Positions 1 to 8,983 of a stretch of DNA of 64,000 bases are shown here, piece by piece (the stretch's first letter is position 1; each line of letters starts with the position of its first letter). The position numbers and the translations under genes are program-made. The DNA lies in the NCBI GenBank assembly GCA_000024525.1, contig CP001769.1, forward strand, positions 5,303,001 to 5,367,000. The letters are read 5' to 3'. The notes under the pieces are model-generated. The model was not told the origin of the DNA and searched no databases. It worked only from the letters and a program-made list of their open reading frames with translations. The stretch is from Spirosoma linguale DSM 74. Lineage in GTDB: Bacteria; Bacteroidota; Bacteroidia; Cytophagales; Spirosomataceae.

Positions 1-31
1 GTAGCCCTAACTTAAATCACCACCTTCTATC

Positions 32-862
32 ATGAGCGTTATAAAACCGGCCCTTGAACACCCAAACCTTATTACTCACTTATTAGGAGCGAATAATTAC
101 TGCTGGATTTATTACCGTAACGGCGACAAAAAACTGTTAGCAAAACCGATCAGCTATTTACAGGATGAGTTACCCGGCTTCATCCGGACGCACAAGAGTG
201 TGCTGATCAATCCGATTTATGCCCGGACACTAACCGCTCCCCCCCGCCAGAAAATGGCCGGCGAAATTCAGCTTGAGAGTGGACTCACGTTTCCGGTGAG
301 CCGCCGACGCTGGAACGAAGTGGCGGGAGCGCTGGACCATCGTCTGGCACCCGATGGTGACAAAGTAAGCTCGGCTGTCTCCTTCGTGGCCAGTCCGGCA
401 AAAGCCACCCCTTCGGAAAGCGTTTCCCAAAAAACGATTTTGCTGATAACGGATGATCTCCCCTGTCTCTCTCCGGTGGCCAGGGTGATTGCCAGGGGCT
501 GGCCTCAGTATCAATTGCAGACATTTGAGCAAAGCAACCACCTGCCCGATCATCTGGCCAGCGTTTCTGCCGAGGAGTTACCAACCGTAATTTTGCTGGA
601 TGCCCGCACAACGACCGTAGAACGCCTGCAGACGTTACAACGGCTCAAAGGCAATCCTTATTTGTGTCGGCTACCCGTCATTTTGTTTGTCGCGCCCACT
701 GATACGCTGGTGAGCGACGGCTATAAACGACAGGCAAACTCCGTCATCTCTTTACAGGATGACCATTTAACATTCGTGCAAACGATTGAGCGCGTTTGCC
801 GCTTCTGGCTACAGACAGCCTCACTACCCACGCTAACTAAACAAGTCCTGACCAACCCGTAA
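32..862 (+). CDS. LytTR-domain protein with degenerate C-terminal receiver
   Basis: 276 residues. Residues about 15-105 read as a LytTR DNA-binding domain (GANNYCWIYYRNGDKK, then IRTHKSVLINPIYA, the usual F-x-R-x-H-x-S-x-L-x-N block). Residues about 134-266 resemble a CheY receiver: acidic pair D141-D142 and phosphoacceptor-like D190 (VILLDAR) are present, but the usual Lys-Pro near residue 240 is replaced by Ser-Leu. The order LytTR then receiver is the reverse of the common LytR/AlgR layout. The C-terminal tail CRFWLQTASLP resembles RRYWLEAVTLP of the next gene, suggesting common origin of the receivers. A DNA-binding regulator is likely; phospho-control is doubtful. Confidence 0.8.
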   Translation: MSVIKPALEHPNLITHLLGANNYCWIYYRNGDKKLLAKPISYLQDELPGFIRTHKSVLINPIYARTLTAPPRQKMAGEIQLESGLTFPVSRRRWNEVAGALDHRLAPDGDKVSSAVSFVASPAKATPSESVSQKTILLITDDLPCLSPVARVIARGWPQYQLQTFEQSNHLPDHLASVSAEELPTVILLDARTTTVERLQTLQRLKGNPYLCRLPVILFVAPTDTLVSDGYKRQANSVISLQDDHLTFVQTIERVCRFWLQTASLPTLTKQVLTNP

Positions 863-1649
863 AAATACTATCTGCTGTTCTATTACGTATCCGCGTCAGG
901 TCCGTCTTAGATAACTGTATGCGCGTCAGGAAATTAGATCAAACTACCAGACTATATAAACGTTTCGATTTATCTTACACTAATTTTTTTGAATAAAGTT
1001 GAACAAAAACACCTTTCCTCTATCTCAACAAACTATTAATCTATTCAAACAAATTAGAAACAACTGTTATGATGCATTTTAAGAAAAACTTAAACTTAAA
1101 AAAGAAAATCAACTATCCAAAAAAGCGCCTTATCCTTATGAATATGCGCTCAACAACATCTCTTTTAAATAATTATATCCTATGCATTGTCAAAAACAAT
1201 ACGACTAAAGCCACGATCTCTTCTGCAACGATCAGTCAGGCGAGCAATTTTTATAGTTAACAGAACATAAAGGCGGTGGCCTCGTTTAAAAACCAGAGCC
1301 TTACTTATACGAATTAGTACGCCACCAGTAGTAACTACGTATCTATACTTTGTATATAGCCCATTGCCTAATCACCATAAGTTTGTATACTTAAAAATAC
1401 TAATAGTTTTTTGCGAAATGGTTCTTAAGACCGTCAGAAAATCAGTAAAGTTCTTTACATATACATCCCCCGCCTTTTCACACGCTTACCTAGGCTAATT
1501 CTTCCGGAAGGATACTTATGAACAAGTACGTTGTCGTACGATAAGTATCTGAAAAAAGGTATAATAAAACGACCGTATAACACAAAGAATAAAGCTTATT
1601 CTGGATATATTTGATTGAAAAAGTTGGCTCAACAACACGTATAAAATAT
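863..1649. other. AT-rich intergenic region
   Basis: About 790 bases, clearly richer in A and T than the flanking genes. The only forward reading frame of note (1069-1260) is short, Lys/Asn-rich and unlike any family I know. The one clear structure is the nested inverted repeat at 1501-1549. I see no tRNA, terminator or consensus promoter. Confidence 0.5.
1501..1549. repeat. Nested inverted repeat upstream of response regulator
   Basis: CTTCCGGAAG (1501-1510) is a perfect 10-bp palindrome. It abuts an outer inverted repeat GATACTTAT (1511-1519) / ATAAGTATC (1541-1549), which encloses a second one, GTACG (1526-1530) / CGTAC (1535-1539). It lies about 100 bases before the response-regulator start, so a regulatory role is possible but only inferred. 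Confidence 0.5.
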
Positions 1650-2117
1650 ATGGCTAAGCTACCTGGCACACGACGTCGCAAAGTACCCAGAATTCCTATT
1701 TTAGTCATAGAAGATAATGCAGACCATTGGCTCATTATTCGCTCTGCACTCTCTCAGTGCTTTCCGGAAGTAGAGCCTTTGTGGATGAATAATACATCTC
1801 AGGTAATTAACCATTTAAATACCTGTGTATCGACGGAGAAAGAGTTACCCAGGCTTATCCTTACAGATTTGTACCTGCCTCGCCGGGAAGATGGTTTCTT
1901 ACTTTTGGAATCCCTAAAAAATCACGTTGTTTTTCGGCAGCTTCCCGTTGTTGTGCTAAGCAATTCTGAAGACCGAAAAGATATTGAGCAAGCCTACACA
2001 TTTAGTATTGCCTCCTATATTGTCAAGCCGGTCAGTTATCATCAATGGTTAAACTGTTTTTATACATTCAGGCGCTACTGGCTTGAGGCAGTTACGTTGC
2101 CAATACATTCTTATTGA
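1650..2117 (+). CDS. Single-domain response regulator (CheY/Rcp1-like)
   Basis: 155 residues from the ATG at 1650; the frame stays open to a TTG at 1611, but the ATG gives a start just before the domain. All receiver landmarks are present: E21-D22, phosphoacceptor D73 (LTDLYLP), S104 (VVLSNS) and K126-P127. No output domain follows, so it should act by protein contact, as in Rcp1-type regulators paired with hybrid or phytochrome-like kinases. No histidine kinase is in the window. The upstream neighbour carries a degenerate version of the same receiver. Confidence 0.88.
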   Translation: MAKLPGTRRRKVPRIPILVIEDNADHWLIIRSALSQCFPEVEPLWMNNTSQVINHLNTCVSTEKELPRLILTDLYLPRREDGFLLLESLKNHVVFRQLPVVVLSNSEDRKDIEQAYTFSIASYIVKPVSYHQWLNCFYTFRRYWLEAVTLPIHSY

Positions 2118-2772
2118 TATAATTTATAGGTATACCCTCCCTTCTGTTATCGCGTAAAGCTGCCGAATTTATAGCGTTTCAATGGCGAAACTATCTATTG
2201 AGTATGGTTCTTTTACAGGCTTTCAGGTAAGCCAACTAATCACCGGATTTTAGTCTGAATTTTACATCAGACGAGCTAATACTGTCGCTAAAAAAGTTAA
2301 TATAATAAGCCGGATAGTTAAGTAGTACCTGAACGTTTTTCGCGGGTATCCTACTCTTGCTGATGCCAAATCCCCGCTTCAATTCCGAAAGACAATCTGT
2401 TTCAAATATATTTTCTATAGCTGCAAAAGGGAGGCAGTCATAAAGAAACGTATAGGGGTTGATCACCTTTATTCGTCTCAATAGCCAGCGCTACAAGAGC
2501 CTGCTATTACAAAGTTGGAACACGGACGAATACAGTTGGGCCGGTGTTTTCCTGGTGGCTACTCTCTCCCAATTTTCTGTACCTCAATAAACAGCAAAAG
2601 AAGCAAGGCTGTGGGTAACCTTGAATCGAAAATGGGCCAACTTCCCCGACGTATAAATTAGCCTGGCGGTAAATTTGTGCCTCAATTGATAAAATAGGCT
2701 TTAATTTAACAGTCCTTCAGGACAACTATCCTTCCTGAAGTATCATCCCCAACACCGCCAGGTAACACTAAC
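2118..2772. other. Intergenic region without supported gene
   Basis: About 655 bases between the response regulator and the esterase. A minus-strand frame of 81 codons (2236-2481) opens only with TTG and has no recognisable family. No repeat, terminator or RNA gene is evident. Confidence 0.45.
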
Positions 2773-3639
2773 ATGGTTCATAAAGTAAGTCTGCTTTTCT
2801 ATTTTATCCTTTTCAGTCTGTCCTTATCCGGGCAAGTGCCGCAGGCAAGACAATCTCTTGATAAAAAGCCGTTTGTCCTGGGCGAGATCGTTGACATACC
2901 TTCCCGCATTCTCAACGAAAAGAGAGTCTTAAACATTTATTTGCCTCCGGGCTACAACCCGAAAGACACGATCAACTACCCCGTCGTCTATTTGTTGGAT
3001 GGCTCGGCAGACGAAGATTTTATTCATGTAGTGGGGCTGTATCAGTTTACGGCGTTCGAGTGGATCAATATGACCCCGAAGTCGATTATTGTTGGCATTG
3101 CCACGGTTGACCGACGACGTGATTTTACGTTGCCGACCACGATTGACTCGGACAAAAAACGATACCCGACCACTGGTCATTCGGATAACTTCATGCAGTT
3201 TCTGGAACAGGAACTGGTGCCCTATGTTGAAAAAAACTACAAAACCAGTCCATCCAGAACCCTGATCGGGCAGTCGTTAGGGGGCCTGCTGGCGACTGAA
3301 GTGTTATTGAAAAAACCTGCGCTCTTTACACAGTACATTATCACAAGCCCAAGTTTGTGGTGGGACAATGGCTCGTTGTTGAACCTTAGCACCAGCTTGT
3401 TAGAACACTCAGGAAACCGACAAACCAACGTTTACATTGGCGTTGGGAAGGAAGGTCTGACGCCAACGGTAATACCCCGTGTAATGGAAGTGGATGCCAA
3501 TTTGCTGGCGGAAAAAATAAAGAACAGCAAAAACAAAATGGTAACGGTCTATTTCGATTACCTGCCTCAGGAAGACCACGCCACCATTGCCCACCAGGCA
3601 ATCTACAATGCCCTGCGTTTGTTCAGTTCTAAAAAGTAA
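2773..3639 (+). CDS. Secreted alpha/beta hydrolase, esterase D / BesA-like
   Basis: 288 residues with an N-terminal signal peptide (about 1-20). The fold markers are those of the putative esterase family (COG2819; enterochelin esterase and S-formylglutathione hydrolase relatives): VVYLLDGSAD near 71-80, nucleophile S168 in GQSLGG, and a C-terminal EDHATI containing H269 as probable catalytic His. It probably hydrolyses an ester in the periplasm; the substrate cannot be told from the sequence. It stands alone, 144 bases before the GntR gene. Confidence 0.85.
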   Translation: MVHKVSLLFYFILFSLSLSGQVPQARQSLDKKPFVLGEIVDIPSRILNEKRVLNIYLPPGYNPKDTINYPVVYLLDGSADEDFIHVVGLYQFTAFEWINMTPKSIIVGIATVDRRRDFTLPTTIDSDKKRYPTTGHSDNFMQFLEQELVPYVEKNYKTSPSRTLIGQSLGGLLATEVLLKKPALFTQYIITSPSLWWDNGSLLNLSTSLLEHSGNRQTNVYIGVGKEGLTPTVIPRVMEVDANLLAEKIKNSKNKMVTVYFDYLPQEDHATIAHQAIYNALRLFSSKK

Positions 3640-3783
3640 GCCAGATACTCATCCTGAGCGTTTGTCGCGCGAGGGCATAGCTAGTGATCAATTAGCCAGT
3701 CTGTTATATTTACGGAACTTGTTGACGCGATACATCTTACAGCCCTGGCCTGAAGTATGTTAGCTCATTATTGTCACACTTGA

Positions 3784-4584
3784 ATGGAAAAGAAACGGGC
3801 AACTGCTCCAGCGACTCCCCCGAAAGCGAAGTTCATTGCGCTGAGCGAGAGCATTATTGAAAAAATAAAGACTGGCGAACTCCTGCCGGGCGACCAGATC
3901 CCCTCCGAAAATGAGCTTATAAAAACGTTCAATATCAGCAACACTACAGCCCGCAAGACGCTCCTCGAAATTGAATCCAAAGGCTGGGCACGACGAATAA
4001 AGGGCAAAGGAACGTATGTGTTAAACCGGACGGAGGATCACCATTTGCTCCGTACCCTCGGCTCTATCTACGCCACCCGGCGCGGTTTCCACGACAGCCT
4101 GATTGCCGAAGGGTTTACGCCCAGAAATATTGTGCTGGAGAAAACGATTTTACAGGACGGTATTTCGTCAGAAATCAATGGCCGTCATTTTATCATTGAA
4201 GGCCCTGCCCTGAAAATTCATCAGCTGCGCTACGCGGATGAACTGCTCATTAAAGACGAGGTCAAATACATTTCCCTGACGCTTTGCCCTAAAATCAACA
4301 AGATACCGACGGAGGTTTCCTATTTTAAAGTCTACGAAAACAACTATCACCTAAAAATCGACGAAGTTCAGCAGACGCTGGGCGTGAAAATTCTGGAACC
4401 CAACACCACTAATTTTGATCTCAGCAAGCCAACGCCCGTCTTCGTACTAGACAGCGCCGTTATCTGCACCGGCGATAAAGTCGTGGAAATAGAGCAGTCG
4501 TATTACCACGGCGACAAGTATAAATTTGCCGTTATTGCCAGCCCGGAACACGACTACCGCCCCCCCAGCCCGATTACTTCGTAA
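3784..4584 (+). CDS. GntR-family regulator, HutC/UTRA type
   Basis: 266 residues. Residues about 16-80 form the winged-helix GntR domain (GDQIPSENELIKTFNISNTT, then GKGTYVLN); residues about 100-255 are consistent with a UTRA ligand-binding domain. HutC-type GntR proteins usually bind a sugar or amino-acid metabolite and repress adjacent catabolic genes. The gene converges with the sugar locus on the minus strand and overlaps the SGNH gene by 11 bases. It is the only regulator next to that locus, so it is the best candidate reader of the 18-bp operators at 15227 and 16573 (inference). Confidence 0.88.
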   Translation: MEKKRATAPATPPKAKFIALSESIIEKIKTGELLPGDQIPSENELIKTFNISNTTARKTLLEIESKGWARRIKGKGTYVLNRTEDHHLLRTLGSIYATRRGFHDSLIAEGFTPRNIVLEKTILQDGISSEINGRHFIIEGPALKIHQLRYADELLIKDEVKYISLTLCPKINKIPTEVSYFKVYENNYHLKIDEVQQTLGVKILEPNTTNFDLSKPTPVFVLDSAVICTGDKVVEIEQSYYHGDKYKFAVIASPEHDYRPPSPITS

Positions 4585-5290
4585 ACCACTTCACAATTTC
4601 GCTCGCGATCAGGTCGTGACCAGCTCGGTTCGGGTGGTTTACGTGCGACATGTAGTTAGCCAGCTCTCCGCCTTTAGCCACCCGCTTGAACTGGCTGTAC
4701 GGGTCTGCCAAACCCACGTGGTACTGCTTGGCCAGCTGATGAATTTGCTGAACGTGCGGCTCCAGCGGATTGGCCGGGTCCAGAATAGTCAGCCGCTGAT
4801 CGGGCGAGGGCGTCAGAAGAATGACTTTTATGTTTCGGGCCAGGGCCGCTTCCACCATCTTCGACCAGGCTTCTTTCACGTTGCCGATGTCCGAAAACCG
4901 GTCGTTTAACGCATAGTCGATGAACAGCACATCCGGTTTATGCACCAGTACCTCCTGCTCAAAACGGGTTTGCCCTTTAATAGCATTCTCTCCGCCAATG
5001 GCTGTAACGATCACATTGATCACCGCGTACGGGTATTGCTTTTTCAGCAGGGCCAGTACCAGATTTGGGTACGATTCCAGCGTATGCACCTCATGATCGT
5101 GCCAGTACCCCGCGGGTACCGAATGACCATGAAACACCAGGTTGATCGTCCGGTTTTTAGGCCATTGCACCATCAGTTCCTTTTTTACGTCAGATAGATA
5201 CGTTGCCGAATCGGCGAGGGATGGCGACTGGGCCTTCGCATTGAAGGAGAGGCCTGTCAGTAAGCTGAAGAATAAAAAAATCTTGGTCAT
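4574..5290 (-). CDS. Secreted SGNH/GDSL-family hydrolase
   Basis: 238 residues with signal peptide 1-20. SGNH blocks: block I FHGHSVPAG (nucleophile S57, with His instead of the usual Asp in GDS), block II IGGEN (G99-G100), block III ALND (N129), block V NHPNRAGH (H219). The Asp normally three residues before the catalytic His is H216. The family includes carbohydrate O-acetylesterases and lipases; in this sugar locus a deacetylase for an esterified glycan is the most economical guess. Last gene of the minus-strand run, 27 bases after the alpha/beta hydrolase. Confidence 0.82.
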   Translation of the reverse strand: MTKIFLFFSLLTGLSFNAKAQSPSLADSATYLSDVKKELMVQWPKNRTINLVFHGHSVPAGYWHDHEVHTLESYPNLVLALLKKQYPYAVINVIVTAIGGENAIKGQTRFEQEVLVHKPDVLFIDYALNDRFSDIGNVKEAWSKMVEAALARNIKVILLTPSPDQRLTILDPANPLEPHVQQIHQLAKQYHVGLADPYSQFKRVAKGGELANYMSHVNHPNRAGHDLIASEIVKWFTK

Positions 5291-5317
5291 AATCGGGACG
5301 CCGTCGTATTGAGCAAT

Positions 5318-6271
5318 TTATCGAAGATATTTTTCAAACCAACCGGCTAGCACGTCCAGGTCCGACTCCCAGGTTTCGTCCCAGCCGTGACCACCACCCT
5401 GATGCACGATCAGTTGGGCAGGCACACCTGTTTTTTTAAGTTTGTCGATAAACCGTTCGGATTGCTCAAGCGGCACAATTGGGTCGACCGTACCATGTAA
5501 AATCAGGGTTGGCGCGGTATCTGAAGCGATAGCCATAAACGGCGATAACGACGCCATCAGCCTCAATTTTTCTGCTCTCGATTTCCCGTCAACGCCAAAC
5601 TGAGGCCAGTACCGCCTAACAGTATCGCATTCGACAAACAAGCGGCCCGGATTTCCGAAATTAGCCAGATCGGCGGGTGGGAAAAAGCAGGCTACTGCCT
5701 GCACCCGACTGGAAACTAAATCGACCGAATCGAGCGTAGCAGCCGAGCTTTTCTGCGTCGTATCTGGTAAGCGGGGGCGACCAACCCCCGTACCCAGGCA
5801 CAACGACAGGTGCCCGCCGGAACTCATACCCGATATCCCTAGCCGATTCGGATTAACGCTATACTCGGCCGCGTGAAACCGAATGAATCGAACAGCCCGG
5901 TGAATATCCTGCAGGACTTCGCTCACCTGAAATTTGGGGGCCGAGCTGTGAATAACCAGGAATACCGTTTGGCCCCGGTCGGTAAAGTAATGAAAATGTT
6001 TCCGGCGCTTTTCGATCATGCTGATGTCCGAGTGCCATCCTCCGCTTAAGGTAAAAATAACGCCGATGCCATTGGGTTTAGCCGGTTTAAGAACATCCAT
6101 CGTAAGCGCCGTACCGAACTTATGTCCGTAAATAACATCGCGGATGTGAGTTGGTTCATCGGCCACTTCCGGTTGTGCCAATGGCCATAAAACAAATCTA
6201 CCGGTAAAGGAAACGAGGGTACTGGTTAGCCCAATCAATACCAGCAAGAATCGCCAGATGGATGTTTTCAT
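5318..6271 (-). CDS. Alpha/beta hydrolase, acetylesterase-like
   Basis: 317 residues with an N-terminal hydrophobic segment (about 7-30) that may be a signal peptide or anchor. Catalytic triad candidates: S150 in GMSSGG, D263 in LILHGTVDPIVP and H295 in GGGHGW. The segment VIFTLSGGWH takes the place of the HGG oxyanion block of hormone-sensitive-lipase-type esterases. It is a probable esterase or deacetylase acting outside the cytoplasm. It lies 48 bases after the 845-residue gene and 27 bases before the SGNH gene, so the three are probably co-transcribed. Confidence 0.82.
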   Translation of the reverse strand: MKTSIWRFLLVLIGLTSTLVSFTGRFVLWPLAQPEVADEPTHIRDVIYGHKFGTALTMDVLKPAKPNGIGVIFTLSGGWHSDISMIEKRRKHFHYFTDRGQTVFLVIHSSAPKFQVSEVLQDIHRAVRFIRFHAAEYSVNPNRLGISGMSSGGHLSLCLGTGVGRPRLPDTTQKSSAATLDSVDLVSSRVQAVACFFPPADLANFGNPGRLFVECDTVRRYWPQFGVDGKSRAEKLRLMASLSPFMAIASDTAPTLILHGTVDPIVPLEQSERFIDKLKKTGVPAQLIVHQGGGHGWDETWESDLDVLAGWFEKYLR

Positions 6272-6319
6272 ATCCGTTTTTAGTGAATGAATGTAAACTG
6301 CCGGTAAAACCAGTGTTGA

Positions 6320-8857
6320 TTACCAGAACGTTACCAGATCGCCGGTTACGTTTTCAACTACGTAATGTTTGCCGTATTGCTGATCGCCGGGCTTGAACGC
6401 GATTTGTCCTTTTTTCCACGGATAGCCCGAGTTGGCATACACATGCAGGTCCTGCTCGTTTACCCCATCGTCGGGGTAAATGCGAACGGTGGCGTTTTTC
6501 AAGCCCGTTAGGCGAATACACCGTTTCATGTGTTTTACGCCCGATGTCATTTCCTGACACGACACAATGCCCTCGGGTTGGGCGATAAAAACCCGACTTT
6601 CGCGGTGCCAGGCTTTGGGCATCGAATAGACCGAATAGCCTTTGGCCAGTTCCGTTTCGTAGCCGGTCAGGATGGGCGCGCCCTGCGGCAATTTAAACCG
6701 ATGGGTGATGGTTGTATTGGGGCAATAGCCGGAAAAGAAAAAGCCGTTGCTACCCCGCGAAATAGTGAGTACCGGGTTCTTCACGGATGGATTTCGCTTG
6801 TCGACCCGGTAGTCGAGGCCAAACTGACTGAGTACGTAGCGCATCAGCAACGGGCCCGTAAAGAGTTGCTCAGGGTCATCGGGCGTCAGGAGTTTACCGC
6901 CGGTGAATTTGCTCGAATTGGTGCCGCGTACATACGCTACTTTACCGCCTTTCCACTCGGGCTTTTCGCGCGTCCAGACCACATCCCGCTGGCTTGCTCC
7001 CTGGGTAAGCTGAGCCAGCACGTTTGTACCCGCATCGGCCCTGTTCTTCACCTGCGTTGCCACGCCCCCACCCGAAAACAAAGCGTTGTGAATGAGTCGG
7101 TCAGGGTATTTTTTTGTCAGTTCATCGAGCATAATCCTTGACTTAACCTGAAACTCGCCCTCAAGCGATTTGGTATTCTGGAGGTTCAGCAGATTCAGGA
7201 AAGCGGCACCGGCATGGTCGGCGGGGCCATAGACGAGAAGCTTACCACCACGCTGTACAAAGTCGATCAGCGTTCTTTCGAGCGATGAACCCGCTTCCGG
7301 CACAATAGACACCAGAATCGACTCGCTGAAGTACGTCGGTTTGGCTGACAATACTTTCTGAAGCGAGCCCGTCGAGGTAATCGTGTTTAGCGGAAATCCG
7401 TTGTTGATAGCCTGTCGAATGAGCCAGTCGCCATAGTAGATTTCCGGGAGTCGGTCGGGCTGTTTATACGCCCAGTCGTGATATTCATCGAACGGATACA
7501 CCCAGACCAGCGGCCCCGGTGCCGTGGGTGCATCGTACCGGGCTTTCAGAATGTGGGGCGTCACTTCATCGGGCACCTGCGATGGCATTTCACCGTACGA
7601 ATTATCGGCCGTCAGGAAGTTGAGATGGGTAGGCAACCGAATTTCGCCTTTCGCGTTAATACGCGCCACCGACATGGGCAGGTAAATGTCGTGTGGCTCC
7701 TGTCCGTAACGATCCAGCCACGGGCTGTTCACCCACCAGGGGTCGTGCGTGTAGTACCGGAACAGGTATCGCTCGTCGGGCAGCTCGGCCATGCGCGACA
7801 TATACCCGACCATTTCCAGCCCAAAGTCGCCGTCCAGCGCAGCCCAGGGCGAATTTGGGGGCGGAAGCATGTTGTAATGACCGTTGTAAATCTGCTTCAG
7901 ATCGACACCATCACGGGCCAAGTCGGCCCCCGTCGACAGGTTTGTTCCTCGGGTTTGAATCTGAAACGTCGGGCACTCCTTGCGAAACAGGTCCCAGAAA
8001 CCGGCAATCAGGGCTTTGGTATTCGCCAGCTTTTCCGGCAGAAACGCTTTGCCCGTAAAGGTGGCCCCCGTAGACGACCACCCTTCTACGCCGAAGCCAA
8101 AGCCATTACTTAGCCAGATGTAATCGTAGCCTAAATCGGTGAGAAAATGCTGACTTTGCCGACCCAGAAACGTGCCGAAGGGCGTGTTCGCCGGAATCCC
8201 TTTGGGAAACCCGGCATAGGCATCGGAGTCGGCGTTCAGGGTCGAGTAACAGCTGACCATTGTTTTGTGGCCCATGGCATTACCCCCCAGAATTTCGGGG
8301 TGCTTTTTGTACTTAAACTCCGATTTGGCAAACTCCGGCCCCGGATCGAACGTGGCCCCGATCCTAATTGGTTTCCCGGTTATGCGTTTTCCGGTTTCCT
8401 TCAGCGTCTGGATGATGAATTTCAGATCACCGTAAGTGAAAGCGGGCGGATTATCCATATACAGATACGCCCGCTCGTGCAGTGACAGCTCTTTCGGTCC
8501 CGACCCCACCTCGTGCTCCGTATTGGGATTACCAATGTACCGGGCCCATTCCAGCGGTTGATCCAGCTTCCCCTTGTAATCCAGAATCTCCGACCCATCC
8601 GATGTCCAGAGCATGACCGAAACCGTGTCCGTATGCCGCAGCAGGGCCGACCATTGCGTAAACAACTCGGTAGCTACCTGCTGGATATAAACCTTATCGT
8701 TTTTCTTGAACGGCTTGAGCGAAGCCTCCAGGGTAATGTTGTTGAACGGCTTACCCCGCAGCGTAGAGTTGTCCAGATTGGGCGTGTCGACGGTCGTTGT
8801 GAAGCCCAGCATAGCCAGACTTAACAGGCAGAGAAAGGTTAGGAATTGAGCACGCAT
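6320..8857 (-). CDS. Uncharacterised secreted 845-aa protein, possible glycoside hydrolase
   Basis: I do not recognise the family. Residues 1-22 are a signal peptide. Residues about 40-480 have the look of a TIM-barrel enzyme, with Trp/Tyr-rich strands and acidic motifs IRIGATFDPGPEFA (E175), YDYIWLSNGFGFG (about 244-256) and WVYPFDEYHDW (D457-E458), any of which could supply catalytic carboxylates. Residues about 500-560 (LIDFVQRGGKLLVYGP) resemble the glutamine-amidotransferase-like beta-galactosidase trimerisation domain. The C-terminal 250 residues look beta-rich. This order recalls GH42-type enzymes. It is encoded directly after SusD, where polysaccharide-utilisation loci keep their surface or periplasmic glycosidases. 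Activity is inferred only. Confidence 0.7.
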   Translation of the reverse strand: MRAQFLTFLCLLSLAMLGFTTTVDTPNLDNSTLRGKPFNNITLEASLKPFKKNDKVYIQQVATELFTQWSALLRHTDTVSVMLWTSDGSEILDYKGKLDQPLEWARYIGNPNTEHEVGSGPKELSLHERAYLYMDNPPAFTYGDLKFIIQTLKETGKRITGKPIRIGATFDPGPEFAKSEFKYKKHPEILGGNAMGHKTMVSCYSTLNADSDAYAGFPKGIPANTPFGTFLGRQSQHFLTDLGYDYIWLSNGFGFGVEGWSSTGATFTGKAFLPEKLANTKALIAGFWDLFRKECPTFQIQTRGTNLSTGADLARDGVDLKQIYNGHYNMLPPPNSPWAALDGDFGLEMVGYMSRMAELPDERYLFRYYTHDPWWVNSPWLDRYGQEPHDIYLPMSVARINAKGEIRLPTHLNFLTADNSYGEMPSQVPDEVTPHILKARYDAPTAPGPLVWVYPFDEYHDWAYKQPDRLPEIYYGDWLIRQAINNGFPLNTITSTGSLQKVLSAKPTYFSESILVSIVPEAGSSLERTLIDFVQRGGKLLVYGPADHAGAAFLNLLNLQNTKSLEGEFQVKSRIMLDELTKKYPDRLIHNALFSGGGVATQVKNRADAGTNVLAQLTQGASQRDVVWTREKPEWKGGKVAYVRGTNSSKFTGGKLLTPDDPEQLFTGPLLMRYVLSQFGLDYRVDKRNPSVKNPVLTISRGSNGFFFSGYCPNTTITHRFKLPQGAPILTGYETELAKGYSVYSMPKAWHRESRVFIAQPEGIVSCQEMTSGVKHMKRCIRLTGLKNATVRIYPDDGVNEQDLHVYANSGYPWKKGQIAFKPGDQQYGKHYVVENVTGDLVTFW

Positions 8858-8880
8858 AGAGTGAAAAGTTAAAATGTACT

Positions 8881-8977
8881 CACGGGCCGGGCCGCGTTCG
8901 GCTTTAGCCCGTGACTCACCGAGAATTAGTTACTCAGCATTGGTCACGGGCTGAAGCCGAACGCGGCCCGGCCCGTG
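8881..8977. repeat. 35-bp inverted repeat between susD and the 845-aa gene
   Basis: Arms 8881-8915 and 8943-8977 are complementary at 34 of 35 positions, with a 27-base loop. The arms are GC-rich, beginning CACGGGCCGGGCCGCGTTCG. There is no T-run, so it is not a classical terminator. It lies inside the apparent operon and could attenuate transcription or protect the 3' end of the susCD message. It shares the words AGCCCGTG and CACGGGC with the repeat at 25335-25438. Confidence 0.85.
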
Positions 8978-8983
8978 GGTACG

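Noticed and set aside
1069..1260. 63-codon plus-strand frame
   Set aside because: It lies in AT-rich DNA, is Lys/Asn-rich, has no family resemblance and no supporting promoter.
2236..2481. 81-codon minus-strand frame
   Set aside because: It opens only with TTG, has no recognisable domain and no context to support it.
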